A stretch of DNA of 64,000 bases from Actinomadura opuntiae (GTDB lineage Bacteria; Actinomycetota; Actinomycetes; Streptosporangiales; Streptosporangiaceae): assembly GCF_030283205.1 (NCBI RefSeq), contig NZ_JASNWF010000026.1, positions 62,001 to 126,000 of the forward strand, written 5' to 3'. Below the pieces are notes generated by a model. That model was not told the DNA's origin and made no database searches. It worked only from the letters and a program-made list of their open reading frames with translations. Positions 34,207 to 42,109 of this stretch are shown here, one piece after another. Position numbers and translations under genes: made by a program. The first letter of the stretch is position 1; every line of letters starts with the position of its first letter.

Positions 34207-34299
34207 CGGAGGCGCACGGGAATCGAACCCGCCGTCCCGAGATGCTCGGGACCAACGGTTTTGAAGACCGCGGAGGCCACCAGGCGCTCGCGCGCCTCC
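34207..34299 (-). tRNA. selC: tRNA-Sec (anticodon UCA)
   Basis: The 93-nt sequence has an 8-bp acceptor stem (GGAGGCGC with GCGCCTCC), a long variable arm with a strong stem (CCCGAG/CTCGGG), the T-arm GGGTTCGATTCCC and an anticodon loop CTTCAAA giving anticodon TCA (bases 34262-34264 on the plus strand read TGA). The extra-long acceptor, the long variable arm and the UCA anticodon together identify selenocysteine tRNA. CCA is not encoded. It begins only 17 nt beyond the stop codon of the acyl-CoA synthetase gene. Confidence 0.96.
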
Positions 34300-34305
34300 G
34301 CCGCG

Positions 34306-34311
34306 ATACTA
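34306..34311 (-). promoter_or_regulatory. -10-like box for tRNA-Sec
   Basis: TAGTAT on the minus strand ends 6 nt before the first base of tRNA-Sec, the right place for a -10 element. No convincing -35 box is seen in the acyl-CoA synthetase coding end. Read-through from that gene is the alternative. Confidence 0.4.
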
Positions 34312-34316
34312 GTCGA

Positions 34317-36161
34317 TCACCCGGCGTAGAGGGCGTCGATGGCCTCGGCGTACTTGCCGTGCACGACGCGGCGCCGCAGCTTGAGGGTGGGGGTCAGCTC
34401 CTCGCTCTCGGCCGTCCACTCGGCGGGCAGCAGCCGCCACTTCTTCACCTGCTGGACGCGGGCGAGCCGGGCGTTGGCGTCCTCGACGGCCTTGCCGACC
34501 TCCTCCAGGACGAGCGGGTGCTCGGCCAGCGCGGCGAGATCGGTGGTCTCGATCCCGTGCGCGGCGGCCCAGACCGGCGCGACCTCGCCGTCCAGCGTGA
34601 TCAGCGCGACGACGTAGGGGCGGCGGTCGCCGAACGCGAGCGCCTGGCCGACCAGCGGGTGCTCCTTGAGGTGGTTCTCGATCATCGACGGCGCGACGTT
34701 CTCGCCGCCGGCGGTGATGATCAGTTCCTTCTTGCGGTCGACGACGGTGAGGAACCCGTCCTCGTCGAGGCGGCCGACGTCGCCGGTGCGCACCCAGCCG
34801 TCGGCGTCGATGAGGTCGGCGGTGGCCTCCGGCCGGTTCAGGTAGCCGGGCGTGCAGGTCGCGCCGCGCACGAGGATCTCGCCGTCCTCGGCGAGCCTCA
34901 GCTCGACGCCGTCGAAGGGGCGGCCGACGGTGCCGAGCTTGAAGGAGTCGGCGAGGTTGGCGGTGATCGCGCCGGTGGTCTCGGTCATCCCGTAGGCGTC
35001 GAAGATCTTCAGACCGAGGCCGGCGAAGAACCGGGCGACCTCGACCGGCAGCGGCGCGGCGGCGCTGGAGGCCTGCCGGACGCGGTCCAGGCCGAGCAGC
35101 GCCCGCATCGGGGTGAGCACGGCGGCGTCGGCGGCCTCGAACGCGGCGGTCACTTCGGGGGTGAGGGTGTTGCCGTACTCCTGGCCGGAGACGTAGGCGC
35201 GGCCGGCCTCCAGCGCGCCCGCGACGGCGGCCTTCTTCGCCGGGTCCTGCTCGGCCGACAGCACCGCCTGGATGCCCGCCATGATCTTCTCCCAGACGCG
35301 CGGGACGCCGAAGAACGAGTGCGGCCGCACCTCGGCCAGCACGGTGGTCAGCTGCGCGGGGTCCGGGCAGAAGTGCACGTGCGCGGCGAGCCGGACGGGC
35401 AGGTAGTAGCTGAGGACGCGGTCGGCGATGTGCGCGAACGGCAGGTAGGAGACGCCGGACGGGTGGTCGGGCAGCACCGAGCTGCGCTGCACCATCGCGG
35501 CCTCGTGCAGCACCATCGAGTGGGTGATGAGGACGCCCTTGGGGTCGCCGGTGGTGCCGGAGGTGTAGAGCAGGGTGACGGTGTCCTCGGGCTTCACGGC
35601 CTGCCAGCGGCGGTCGATCGCGGCGGGGTCGGCGGCGAGCTCGCCGCGGCCGAGCGCGGTGAAGGTGTCCCAGCTCATGTAGCGGTCGTCGTCGTCCGGG
35701 CAGGCGGCGGCGTCCACCACGATGATCTTGCGCAGATGGGGGAGCCGGTCCAGGACGGGCTGCCAGCGGGCGAGCTGGTCGGCGCCGTCCAGCACGGCGT
35801 ACCTGGCCTCGCAGTGGCCGGCCACGTAGGCGACCTGGTCGGGCGCGAGGGTGGCGTACACGGTGGTCGGGATCCCGCCGGCGTGCACGGCGCCGAGGTC
35901 GGCCAGCACGTGCTCGGACCGGTTGGGCATCATCAGCGCCACCACGTCGCCGGGGGCGAGGCCGAGGGCGGCGAACCCGGCGGCGGTCTCCAGCGCCCGG
36001 GTCCGGGTGTCGGCCCAGGTGAGCGTCCGCCATTGCCCGCCGACGCGGTCGGAGTAGGCCGGCTTGTCCCCGTGCTCCGAAGCGGTGGCGGCGAGGCCGG
36101 TGCAGACCGTCTGCCCCTCGACGGCCCGGTCCAGCTCGTCCCGCTGCTCCTGGATCCCCAT
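34317..36161 (-). CDS. Long-chain acyl-CoA synthetase (AMP-forming)
   Basis: A 614-residue ANL-superfamily ligase of the FadD15 type that activates fatty acids with ATP and CoA. Motifs are the P-loop TLLYTSGTTGDPKGVL (about 176-191), FFGVPRVWEKIMAGI, the adenylate motif IFDAYGMTETTGAI, the hinge-region GWVRTGDVGRLDEDGFLTVV and DRKKELIITAGGENVAPSMI. The C-terminal lysine region is LKLRRRVVHGKYAEAI. ATG 36161 has AAGGGG upstream; the longer frame lacks conserved sequence. An AAGT-CATC-ACTT inverted repeat lies about 20 bp upstream. tRNA-Sec follows immediately. Confidence 0.92.
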   Translation of the reverse strand: MGIQEQRDELDRAVEGQTVCTGLAATASEHGDKPAYSDRVGGQWRTLTWADTRTRALETAAGFAALGLAPGDVVALMMPNRSEHVLADLGAVHAGGIPTTVYATLAPDQVAYVAGHCEARYAVLDGADQLARWQPVLDRLPHLRKIIVVDAAACPDDDDRYMSWDTFTALGRGELAADPAAIDRRWQAVKPEDTVTLLYTSGTTGDPKGVLITHSMVLHEAAMVQRSSVLPDHPSGVSYLPFAHIADRVLSYYLPVRLAAHVHFCPDPAQLTTVLAEVRPHSFFGVPRVWEKIMAGIQAVLSAEQDPAKKAAVAGALEAGRAYVSGQEYGNTLTPEVTAAFEAADAAVLTPMRALLGLDRVRQASSAAAPLPVEVARFFAGLGLKIFDAYGMTETTGAITANLADSFKLGTVGRPFDGVELRLAEDGEILVRGATCTPGYLNRPEATADLIDADGWVRTGDVGRLDEDGFLTVVDRKKELIITAGGENVAPSMIENHLKEHPLVGQALAFGDRRPYVVALITLDGEVAPVWAAAHGIETTDLAALAEHPLVLEEVGKAVEDANARLARVQQVKKWRLLPAEWTAESEELTPTLKLRRRVVHGKYAEAIDALYAG

Positions 36162-36302
36162 GTGGTCGCCCCTTGAGTAAGTGATGACTTGCAGAACAGG
36201 ATCGCACCATGCCGAACGGCGTTCGGACAAGCCCTTCCGGCATTTTCCGCTGGTCGCGCCCGCCGGCGACCCCTGGGTGACCGGACCCGTACAGTCCGTT
36301 TG

Positions 36303-36332
36303 TTGATCATTTGTGGTGGTTGTGCGTTAAAT
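36303..36332 (+). promoter_or_regulatory. selD promoter, predicted leaderless
   Basis: TTGATC (36303-36308), an 18-bp spacer and TTAAAT (36327-36332) are followed by 6 nt and the GTG at 36339. There is no ribosome-binding site in front of the GTG, so initiation on a leaderless message fits. Confidence 0.55.
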
Positions 36333-36338
36333 CTCCTG

Positions 36339-37331
36339 GTGACCCGTCTCGTCCGCGCAGCCCGCCTCACCCAGTACGCCCACGGCGGCGGCTGCGCGTG
36401 CAAGATCCCGCCCGGCGAGCTGGAGAACGTCGTGGCCGGCCTCACCGGCGGCGGGGACCCGCTGGTGATCGGCGGCGCGGACGGCGACGACGCGGCGGTG
36501 CTGCGCCTGGCCGGCGGGCGCGCGGTGGTGTCCACCGCCGACTTCTTCACCCCCGTCGTCGACGACGCCTACGACTGGGGCCGGATCGCCGCCGCCAACG
36601 CCCTGTCGGACGTGTACGCCGTCGGCGGCGAGCCGCTGATGGCGCTGAACCTGCTCGGCTGGCCCCGCGACGCGCTGCCCGCCGAACTGGCCCGCGAGGT
36701 GCTGCGCGGCGGGCGGGACGTGGCGGAGCTCGCCGGCTGCGTCATCGCCGGCGGGCACAGCATCGACGACCCCGAGCCCAAGTACGGCCTCGCGGTGACC
36801 GGCCTCGCCGACCCCGACCGGCTGCTGCGGCTGGACGCCGGGCGGCCGGGCGTCCCGCTGTCGCTGACCAAGCCGCTCGGCCTCGGCGTGCTCAACGCCC
36901 GGCACAAGGCCACCGGCGAGGTGTTCGCCGAGGCCGTCGAGACCATGACGGCGCTGAACGCGGCGGCGGGCCTCGCCGCGCTGGAGCGCGGCGCCGTCTG
37001 CGCCACCGACGTGTCCGGGTTCGGGCTGCTCGGCCACCTGTACAAGCTGGCGCGGGCCAGCGGCGTCACCGCCGTCGTGGACGCCGCCGCCGTCCCGTAC
37101 CTGGACGGGGCGCGCGCCGCCGTCCGCGACGGCTTCGTGCCCGGCGGCACCCGCCGCAACCTCGCCTGGGTCTCCCCGCACACCGACTTCCGCCGGATCT
37201 CCGAGGAGGAGCGGCTGCTGCTGGCCGACGCGCAGACCTCCGGCGGGCTGCTGGTGGCCGGCGAGATCCCCGGCGCCCCGGTGATCGGCGAGCTGGTCCC
37301 GCTCGGCCGCCGCCACCTCGTCGTCCGCTAG
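36339..37331 (+). CDS. selD: Selenophosphate synthetase SelD
   Basis: A 330-residue enzyme that makes selenophosphate from selenide and ATP, the selenium donor for Sec-tRNA formation. The N-terminal catalytic loop is HGGGCACKIPPGELENVV. The first Cys matches the catalytic Cys of E. coli SelD, a position that is selenocysteine in some organisms but Cys here. DGDDAAVLRL, ANALSDVYAVGGEPLMALNL, GGHSIDDPEPKYGLAVTG and DVSGFGLLGHLYKLARAS are typical. I chose GTG 36339 from the promoter position and because upstream residues are not family-like. The palindromic element follows 9 bp after the stop. Confidence 0.95.
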   Translation: MTRLVRAARLTQYAHGGGCACKIPPGELENVVAGLTGGGDPLVIGGADGDDAAVLRLAGGRAVVSTADFFTPVVDDAYDWGRIAAANALSDVYAVGGEPLMALNLLGWPRDALPAELAREVLRGGRDVAELAGCVIAGGHSIDDPEPKYGLAVTGLADPDRLLRLDAGRPGVPLSLTKPLGLGVLNARHKATGEVFAEAVETMTALNAAAGLAALERGAVCATDVSGFGLLGHLYKLARASGVTAVVDAAAVPYLDGARAAVRDGFVPGGTRRNLAWVSPHTDFRRISEEERLLLADAQTSGGLLVAGEIPGAPVIGELVPLGRRHLVVR

Positions 37332-37340
37332 CCCGGATGC

Positions 37341-37402
37341 GTCGACTTGCGGCGAGTCGTTGTTATGGAGCGCTCCATAACAACGACTCGCCGCAACTCG
37401 AC
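37341..37402. repeat. Long palindromic element, copy 2 (31-bp arms)
   Basis: Arms 37341-37371 and 37372-37402 pair at 30 of 31 positions with no loop, centred on GGAGCGCTCC. The arm core ACTTGCGGCGAGTCGT continues TGTTATG and matches the element at 8648-8711. It lies 9 bp after the selD stop and could end selD transcription. Confidence 0.85.
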
Positions 37403-37466
37403 GAGGGCGCGGGGCCGTGTCGGGGGGCGGGGGGCGGGTAGGGCGGGGGAGACCGAAGGAGCGGGC

Positions 37467-37736
37467 ATGACCATCGGGGGGATCGTCTCCGCCATCGTCC
37501 TGGGAGCCGTCGTCGGGGCGCTCGGCCGGCTGATCGTGCCGGGCCGGCAGAGCATGCCCGCCTGGCTGACCGTCGCGGTCGGCGTGGTCGCGGCCTTCGC
37601 CGGGACGGGCCTGTCCGCGATGGTCGGGCTGCGCACGTCCGGCTGGAACCTGTGGGAGACCCTCTTGCAGATCGGCGTCGCCGCCGCCGGCGTATGCCTC
37701 GTCCTGGCGTTCTGGCCGCCCACGACCCACCGCTAG
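37467..37736 (+). CDS. Small three-helix membrane protein, GlsB/YeaQ-like
   Basis: The 89-residue product has three hydrophobic helices (IGGIVSAIVLGAVVGALGRLIV, AWLTVAVGVVAAFAGTGLSAMVG and LLQIGVAAAGVCLVLAFW). The first helix ending GALGRLIVPGRQ recalls the GlsB/YeaQ/YmgE family of small stress-associated membrane proteins. ATG 37467 has GAAGGAG 6 nt upstream; the open frame before it only crosses the palindrome. No clear partner. Confidence 0.75.
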   Translation: MTIGGIVSAIVLGAVVGALGRLIVPGRQSMPAWLTVAVGVVAAFAGTGLSAMVGLRTSGWNLWETLLQIGVAAAGVCLVLAFWPPTTHR

Positions 37737-37766
37737 GCGGGCCCGCCGCCGGGCGGGGCGCGCCGG

Positions 37767-39653
37767 TCAGGGCGCGGGCGGGCGCAGGACGGGCCGCAGC
37801 TCGTCCAGCACCGCGGTGTCCTCGATCGTGGACGGCACCGTCACCTCCTTGCCGTCGGCGATGCCCCGCATGACCCCGCGCAGGATCTTGCCGGACCGCG
37901 TCTTCGGCAGCGCCGCGACGACCTCGACCCGCTTCAGCGCCGCGACCGGGCCGACCTGGTCGCGCACCATCCGCACCAGCTCCTCGCCGAGCTCCCCGGG
38001 CTCGGCGAGGACGCCGCTCTTCAGCACGACGAACCCGCGCGGGACCTGCCCCTTCAGCGGGTCCTCGACGCCGATGACCGCGCACTCGGCCACCGCCGGA
38101 TGCGCGGCGATGACCTCCTCCATCGTCCCGGTGGACAGCCGGTGCCCGGCCACGTTGATCACGTCGTCGGTGCGGCCCATCACCCACACGTAGCCGTCCT
38201 CGTCCACGTGGCCGCCGTCGCCGGTCAGGTAGTGGCCGGGGTGGCGGGTCAGGTAGGACTCCACGAACCGCTCGTCGTCCTGCCACAGCGTCGGCAGCGT
38301 GCCGGGCGGCAGCGGCAGCCGGATCGCGATGTCCCCGTCGGTGCCGGGCGGGACCGGCGCCCCGTCCGGGCCGAGGACCCGCACGTCGTACCCGGGCACC
38401 GGCACCGACGGCGACCCCGGCTTGATGGGCATCGGCTCCAGGCCGCGCAGGTTCGCCACGATCGGCCAGCCCGTCTCGGTCTGCCACCAGTGGTCGATGA
38501 CGGGCCGGTCCAGCACCCGCGACGCCCAGTGGTAGGTGTCGGGGTCGAGCCGCTCCCCGGCGAGGAACAGCGTGTCGAGCGCCGACAGGTCGTGCCCGGC
38601 GAGCAGCGCCCCGTCCGGGTCCTCCTTCTTGATCGCGCGGATCGCGGTCGGGGCGGCGAAGAGCACCTTCACGCGGTGCTGCGCCGCGACGCGCCAGAAC
38701 GCGCCCGCGTCCGGCGTCCCGACCGGCTTGCCCTCGTACAGGACGGTCGTGCAGCCGGTGAGCAGCGGCGCGTACACGATGTAGGAGTGCCCGACGACCC
38801 AGCCCACGTCGGACGCCGCCCAGAACACATCGCCCGGCCCCACACCGAACACGTTCTCCATCGACCACCGCAGCGCCACCGCGTGCCCGCCGTTGTCGCG
38901 GACGACGCCCTTCGGGCGGCCGGTCGTCCCGGAGGTGTAGAGGATGTAGAGCGGGTCGGTGGCGGCGACCGGCACGCACTCCACCGGACGCGCCGCCTCG
39001 ACCGCCTCGTCCCACTCCACGTCCCGCGGCCGGACGAGGTCGGCGTGCAGCTGCTCGCGCTGCCGGATCACGCACCGCTCGACCTTGTGCTTGGCCAGCC
39101 CCAGCGCCTCGTCCAGCAGCGGCTTGTAGGGGACGACCCGGCCCCCCTCGATCCCGCAGGAGGCCGACACGACCGCCTTGGGCCGGGCGTCGTCGATCCG
39201 CACGGCCAGCTCGCGCGCCGCGAACCCGCCGAACACCACCGAGTGGACGGCGCCGAGCCGGGCGCACGCCAGCATCGCGATCACGGCCTCGGGGATCATC
39301 GGCAGGTAGATCACGACCCGGTCGCCGCGGTCGACGCCCTGCGCGCGCAGCGCCCCGGCGAACCGGGCGACCAGGTCGCGCAGCTCCCGGTAGGTGTAGC
39401 CGCGCGCCGTCCCGGTGACGGGGCTGTCGTAGATCAGCGCCCGCTGGTCGCCGCGCCCCTCGTCCACGTGCCGGTCGAGGGCGTTGTCGCAGGTGTTCAG
39501 CTCGCCGCCGGTGAACCAGCGGTAGAACGGCGGGGCGCCGTCGTCCAGCACCCGGTCGGGCGGGACCAGCCACCGGACGTCGCGCGCGGCCAGGCCCCAG
39601 AACCGGGTCGGATCGGCGATGCTGCGTTCGTACGCGGCCGCGTAGGCGCCCAT
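37767..39653 (-). CDS. prpE: Propionyl-CoA synthetase-type acyl-CoA ligase (PrpE-like)
   Basis: A 628-residue AMP-forming short-chain acyl-CoA synthetase. Motifs include LYILYTSGTTGRPKGVVRDN, ASDVGWVVGHSYIVYAPLL, KVLFAAPTAIRAIKKEDPDG (characteristic of the propionate type), DHWWQTETGWPI, GYVWVMGRTDDVINVAGHRL and the catalytic/acetylatable lysine in LPKTRSGKILRGVM. ATG 39653 follows GGGAGGACGA. It would activate propionate (or acetate) to the CoA ester. It is close to selD only by position. Confidence 0.88.
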   Translation of the reverse strand: MGAYAAAYERSIADPTRFWGLAARDVRWLVPPDRVLDDGAPPFYRWFTGGELNTCDNALDRHVDEGRGDQRALIYDSPVTGTARGYTYRELRDLVARFAGALRAQGVDRGDRVVIYLPMIPEAVIAMLACARLGAVHSVVFGGFAARELAVRIDDARPKAVVSASCGIEGGRVVPYKPLLDEALGLAKHKVERCVIRQREQLHADLVRPRDVEWDEAVEAARPVECVPVAATDPLYILYTSGTTGRPKGVVRDNGGHAVALRWSMENVFGVGPGDVFWAASDVGWVVGHSYIVYAPLLTGCTTVLYEGKPVGTPDAGAFWRVAAQHRVKVLFAAPTAIRAIKKEDPDGALLAGHDLSALDTLFLAGERLDPDTYHWASRVLDRPVIDHWWQTETGWPIVANLRGLEPMPIKPGSPSVPVPGYDVRVLGPDGAPVPPGTDGDIAIRLPLPPGTLPTLWQDDERFVESYLTRHPGHYLTGDGGHVDEDGYVWVMGRTDDVINVAGHRLSTGTMEEVIAAHPAVAECAVIGVEDPLKGQVPRGFVVLKSGVLAEPGELGEELVRMVRDQVGPVAALKRVEVVAALPKTRSGKILRGVMRGIADGKEVTVPSTIEDTAVLDELRPVLRPPAP

Positions 39654-39793
39654 TTCGTCCTCCCGGTGGCGGTGCCCGCCCCGATCCGCGTTTCGGGGCG
39701 CACCCCTATAGGGCATGGCGCGGGTGCCTTTCGTCAAGGCCCCGCGCCGCCACCTCCCGTTCGCGGACGGTCACCGCCGCCGCGTCCCCGGGA

Positions 39794-41236
39794 TCACTCC
39801 GCGCGCTCGTGCGGGTGCCGGACACCGTGCACGACGGCGACCGCGGCCGCCAACACCGCGCCGGCCGCGACGATCCAGAAGCACAGCTCGTAGGCGCCGA
39901 GCGTCGGCACCTCCGTCCCGGCGATCACCTTCCCGGCCAGGATCGACGCGGTGACGGCGCCCGCGACGCTGCCGCCGGTGGTGCGGACGAGCGAGTTGAT
40001 GCCGCTGGCGATGCCGCTCTGGTCCATCGGGACGTGCTGCACGGCGAGCGTGCCGAGCGCCGCGTAGGCGATGCCGAAGCCGACGCCCTGGATCGCGCTG
40101 AACGCCAGCATGTCGTAGCCGTGCGCGTTCGACAGCGCCAGCCAGGTGTAGCTGAGGCCCGCGAAGACCGAGCCGAGCGCGAGCGTGAAGGCCGGGCCGA
40201 TCTTCTGGGCGACGATGCCGGACATCGCCGACGCGACGAGCATCGTGAGGGTGCTGGGCAGCATGTAGAGGCCGACGTCCAGCACCGAGCCGTCCAGCCC
40301 GTACCCGACCTTGCCGGACGGCGACTGGACGAAGCCGGAGATCAGGGTGAAGGCCGCGAACATGGCGAAGCCCAGCAGCGTCGAGGACAGGTTCGCCGAC
40401 AGCGACTTCGGCCCGACCAGCAGGCTCAGCCGCACCAGCGGCTCGCGCACCCGCTGCTCGACGACGACCCACGCCGCGCACAGCACCGCGGCGGCGGCGA
40501 ACAGCCCGATCACCCCGCCGGACGTCCAGCCCCAGTCGTTGCCCTCGCTGATGGCCAGCAGCAGGCAGACCAGCCAGCCGGCCAGCACCGCCGCGCCGGC
40601 GATGTCGGGCCGCCCGCCGGCGCGGGTGCCGCTGTCGTGCGCCGTGATCGCGACCAGGACCAGGCCCGCGGCGGCGAGCGCGGCGGTGATCCAGAACACC
40701 GGGTGGTGGCTGTCGGTGCGGTCGGCGATCAACCCGGTGACGATCATGCCGGCGCTGCCGCCGACGCCCATGGTGGCGCTGACGATGCCGATCGCGGTGG
40801 TGATGCGCTCGCGCGGGAAGGTGTCCCGGATCATCCCGATGGCCAGCGGGATCATCGCCGACGACACGCCCTGCAGGGTGCGGCCCACGATGAGCACGCC
40901 GAGCGAGCCGGACACCGCGCAGATCACCGAGCCGATGAACAGCAGCACCAGGACCAGCAGGATCATCTTCTTCTTGCCGTACATGTCGCCGAACCGCGAC
41001 AGCAGCGGGGTGGCGACCGCGCCGGCCAGCAGCGAGGCGGTGAACACCCACGTCACGGCCGTGACCGAGACGTCGAAGCGGCGCATCAGCTCGGGCAGCA
41101 GCGGGATCACCAGCGTCTGCTGGACGGACACCACCATGCCCGCGATCGCCAGCGCGAACAGGGTGAGGCCGGTGCGCGGGGGGCCGGCGGGCCGCCGCCG
41201 GGTCGTGGCGGCGGCCGCCGTCGGGGCGCCGGTCAT
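39794..41236 (-). CDS. MFS drug/proton antiporter, DHA2 (EmrB/QacA) type
   Basis: A 480-residue transporter with about 14 hydrophobic helices. The N-terminal half has VVSVQQTLVIPLLPELMRRF and the loop LLSRFGDMYGKKKMIL; motif C-like residues lie in VGRTLQGVSSAMIPLAIGMI. It would export toxic compounds using the proton gradient. The ATG is preceded by AGGAGG. It is divergent from a MarR gene with a perfect 8-bp-arm palindrome between them, so repression by that MarR is likely. Confidence 0.9.
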   Translation of the reverse strand: MTGAPTAAAATTRRRPAGPPRTGLTLFALAIAGMVVSVQQTLVIPLLPELMRRFDVSVTAVTWVFTASLLAGAVATPLLSRFGDMYGKKKMILLVLVLLFIGSVICAVSGSLGVLIVGRTLQGVSSAMIPLAIGMIRDTFPRERITTAIGIVSATMGVGGSAGMIVTGLIADRTDSHHPVFWITAALAAAGLVLVAITAHDSGTRAGGRPDIAGAAVLAGWLVCLLLAISEGNDWGWTSGGVIGLFAAAAVLCAAWVVVEQRVREPLVRLSLLVGPKSLSANLSSTLLGFAMFAAFTLISGFVQSPSGKVGYGLDGSVLDVGLYMLPSTLTMLVASAMSGIVAQKIGPAFTLALGSVFAGLSYTWLALSNAHGYDMLAFSAIQGVGFGIAYAALGTLAVQHVPMDQSGIASGINSLVRTTGGSVAGAVTASILAGKVIAGTEVPTLGAYELCFWIVAAGAVLAAAVAVVHGVRHPHERAE

Positions 41237-41296
41237 GAAGCCTCCTGGGGGGACGGTCCCGGTCGGGGGGAGCTCGGGAGGGCGCGGAGTATCTGC

Positions 41297-41313
41297 TTAC
41301 TTAAGTTAAGTAA
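41297..41313. promoter_or_regulatory. MarR-type operator between MFS pump and marR
   Basis: TTACTTAA-g-TTAAGTAA is a perfect 8-bp inverted repeat around one base. It overlaps the -35 region of marR and lies 61 bp upstream of the pump start. Confidence 0.75.
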
Positions 41314-41327
41314 ACGCATCGTACAAT
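41297..41327 (+). promoter_or_regulatory. marR promoter, predicted leaderless
   Basis: TTACTT (41297-41302), a 19-bp spacer and TACAAT (41322-41327) end 7 nt before ATG 41335, so the transcript may begin at the ATG. The operator covers the -35 box, consistent with autorepression. Confidence 0.45.
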
Positions 41328-41334
41328 GGATCGC

Positions 41335-41868
41335 ATGTCCACCCCGCCGCGGTCCGCCGCCCACCCGCAGACCGGCGCCGCGGCGCCGCGCGACATCGTG
41401 GAGATCGAGCGCGCGATCAGCCGCGTCGCGCACATGCTCACCCGCGCCAAGCAGCACGACCGGACGGTGGCCGTCGCCGGCGTGCCGGTCGACCGGGCCG
41501 CGGTGCCGCTGCTGCGCGCCCTCGCCGACGCGCCCGGGCCGCTGCGGCAGGGGGAGCTGGCCGCCCGGCTGGCCGTGGAGGCGCCGCACGTCACCCGGCA
41601 GGTGCAGCGGCTGGAGCGGACCGGCTACGTCGAGCGCGTGCCCGACCCCGACGACCGGCGCGCCCAGCGCGTCGGGATCACCGACGCGGGGCTGGAGGCC
41701 GTCGAACGGGTCCGCGCGGTCGGCCGCCAGTGGATGGCCGACGCCCTCGCCGGCTGGTCGGCGCAGGAGCGGGCGCAACTGGCGGGCCTCGTGCACCGGA
41801 TGGTCGACGACTTCCTCGCGCACTCCGAGCACCTCGCCCGCTGCGAGGGCCGCGACGGCCTCAGCTAG
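41335..41868 (+). CDS. MarR-family transcriptional regulator
   Basis: A 177-residue regulator with a winged helix at about 65-135: PLRQGELAARLAVEAPHVTR (recognition helix), QVQRLERTGYVERVPDPDDR (wing) and RAQRVGITDAGLEAVERVR. Helices on both sides form the dimer. An ATG 9 bp upstream is in frame, but it overlaps the -10 box, so 41335 is preferred. It probably represses itself and the divergent MFS pump, with release by a pump substrate. Confidence 0.9.
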   Translation: MSTPPRSAAHPQTGAAAPRDIVEIERAISRVAHMLTRAKQHDRTVAVAGVPVDRAAVPLLRALADAPGPLRQGELAARLAVEAPHVTRQVQRLERTGYVERVPDPDDRRAQRVGITDAGLEAVERVRAVGRQWMADALAGWSAQERAQLAGLVHRMVDDFLAHSEHLARCEGRDGLS

Positions 41869-42109
41869 CCCGCCCGAGCGCCGACGATTCATGGTCGCTT
41901 GTGGTTTACGCGAGGTTAGTGAGATTTATGATCACGCGGTGTGGGCCCGATCGGGTTTCGCTCCGGGGCCCGGCGTCCTTAGGGTTGCCTTCCGTGGACC
42001 TTCGTCTGCGTAACCCCCGCAAAGACGTCCCCGCAGGCGTCCCCTCCGCTCCGGTCGTGCCCGCCCCCTTCCCCGCGGCCCCGCGCGCCGCGGTCCGGGA
42101 AGGGCGCTG

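Noticed and set aside
34309..36243. Second minus-strand frame across the acyl-CoA synthetase
   Set aside because: It is a +1 shadow with no motifs; the other frame carries all ANL-ligase signatures.
36339..37331. SelD as a selenoprotein
   Set aside because: The catalytic position is Cys (GGGCACK) and there is no in-frame TGA, so SelD itself does not need selenocysteine.
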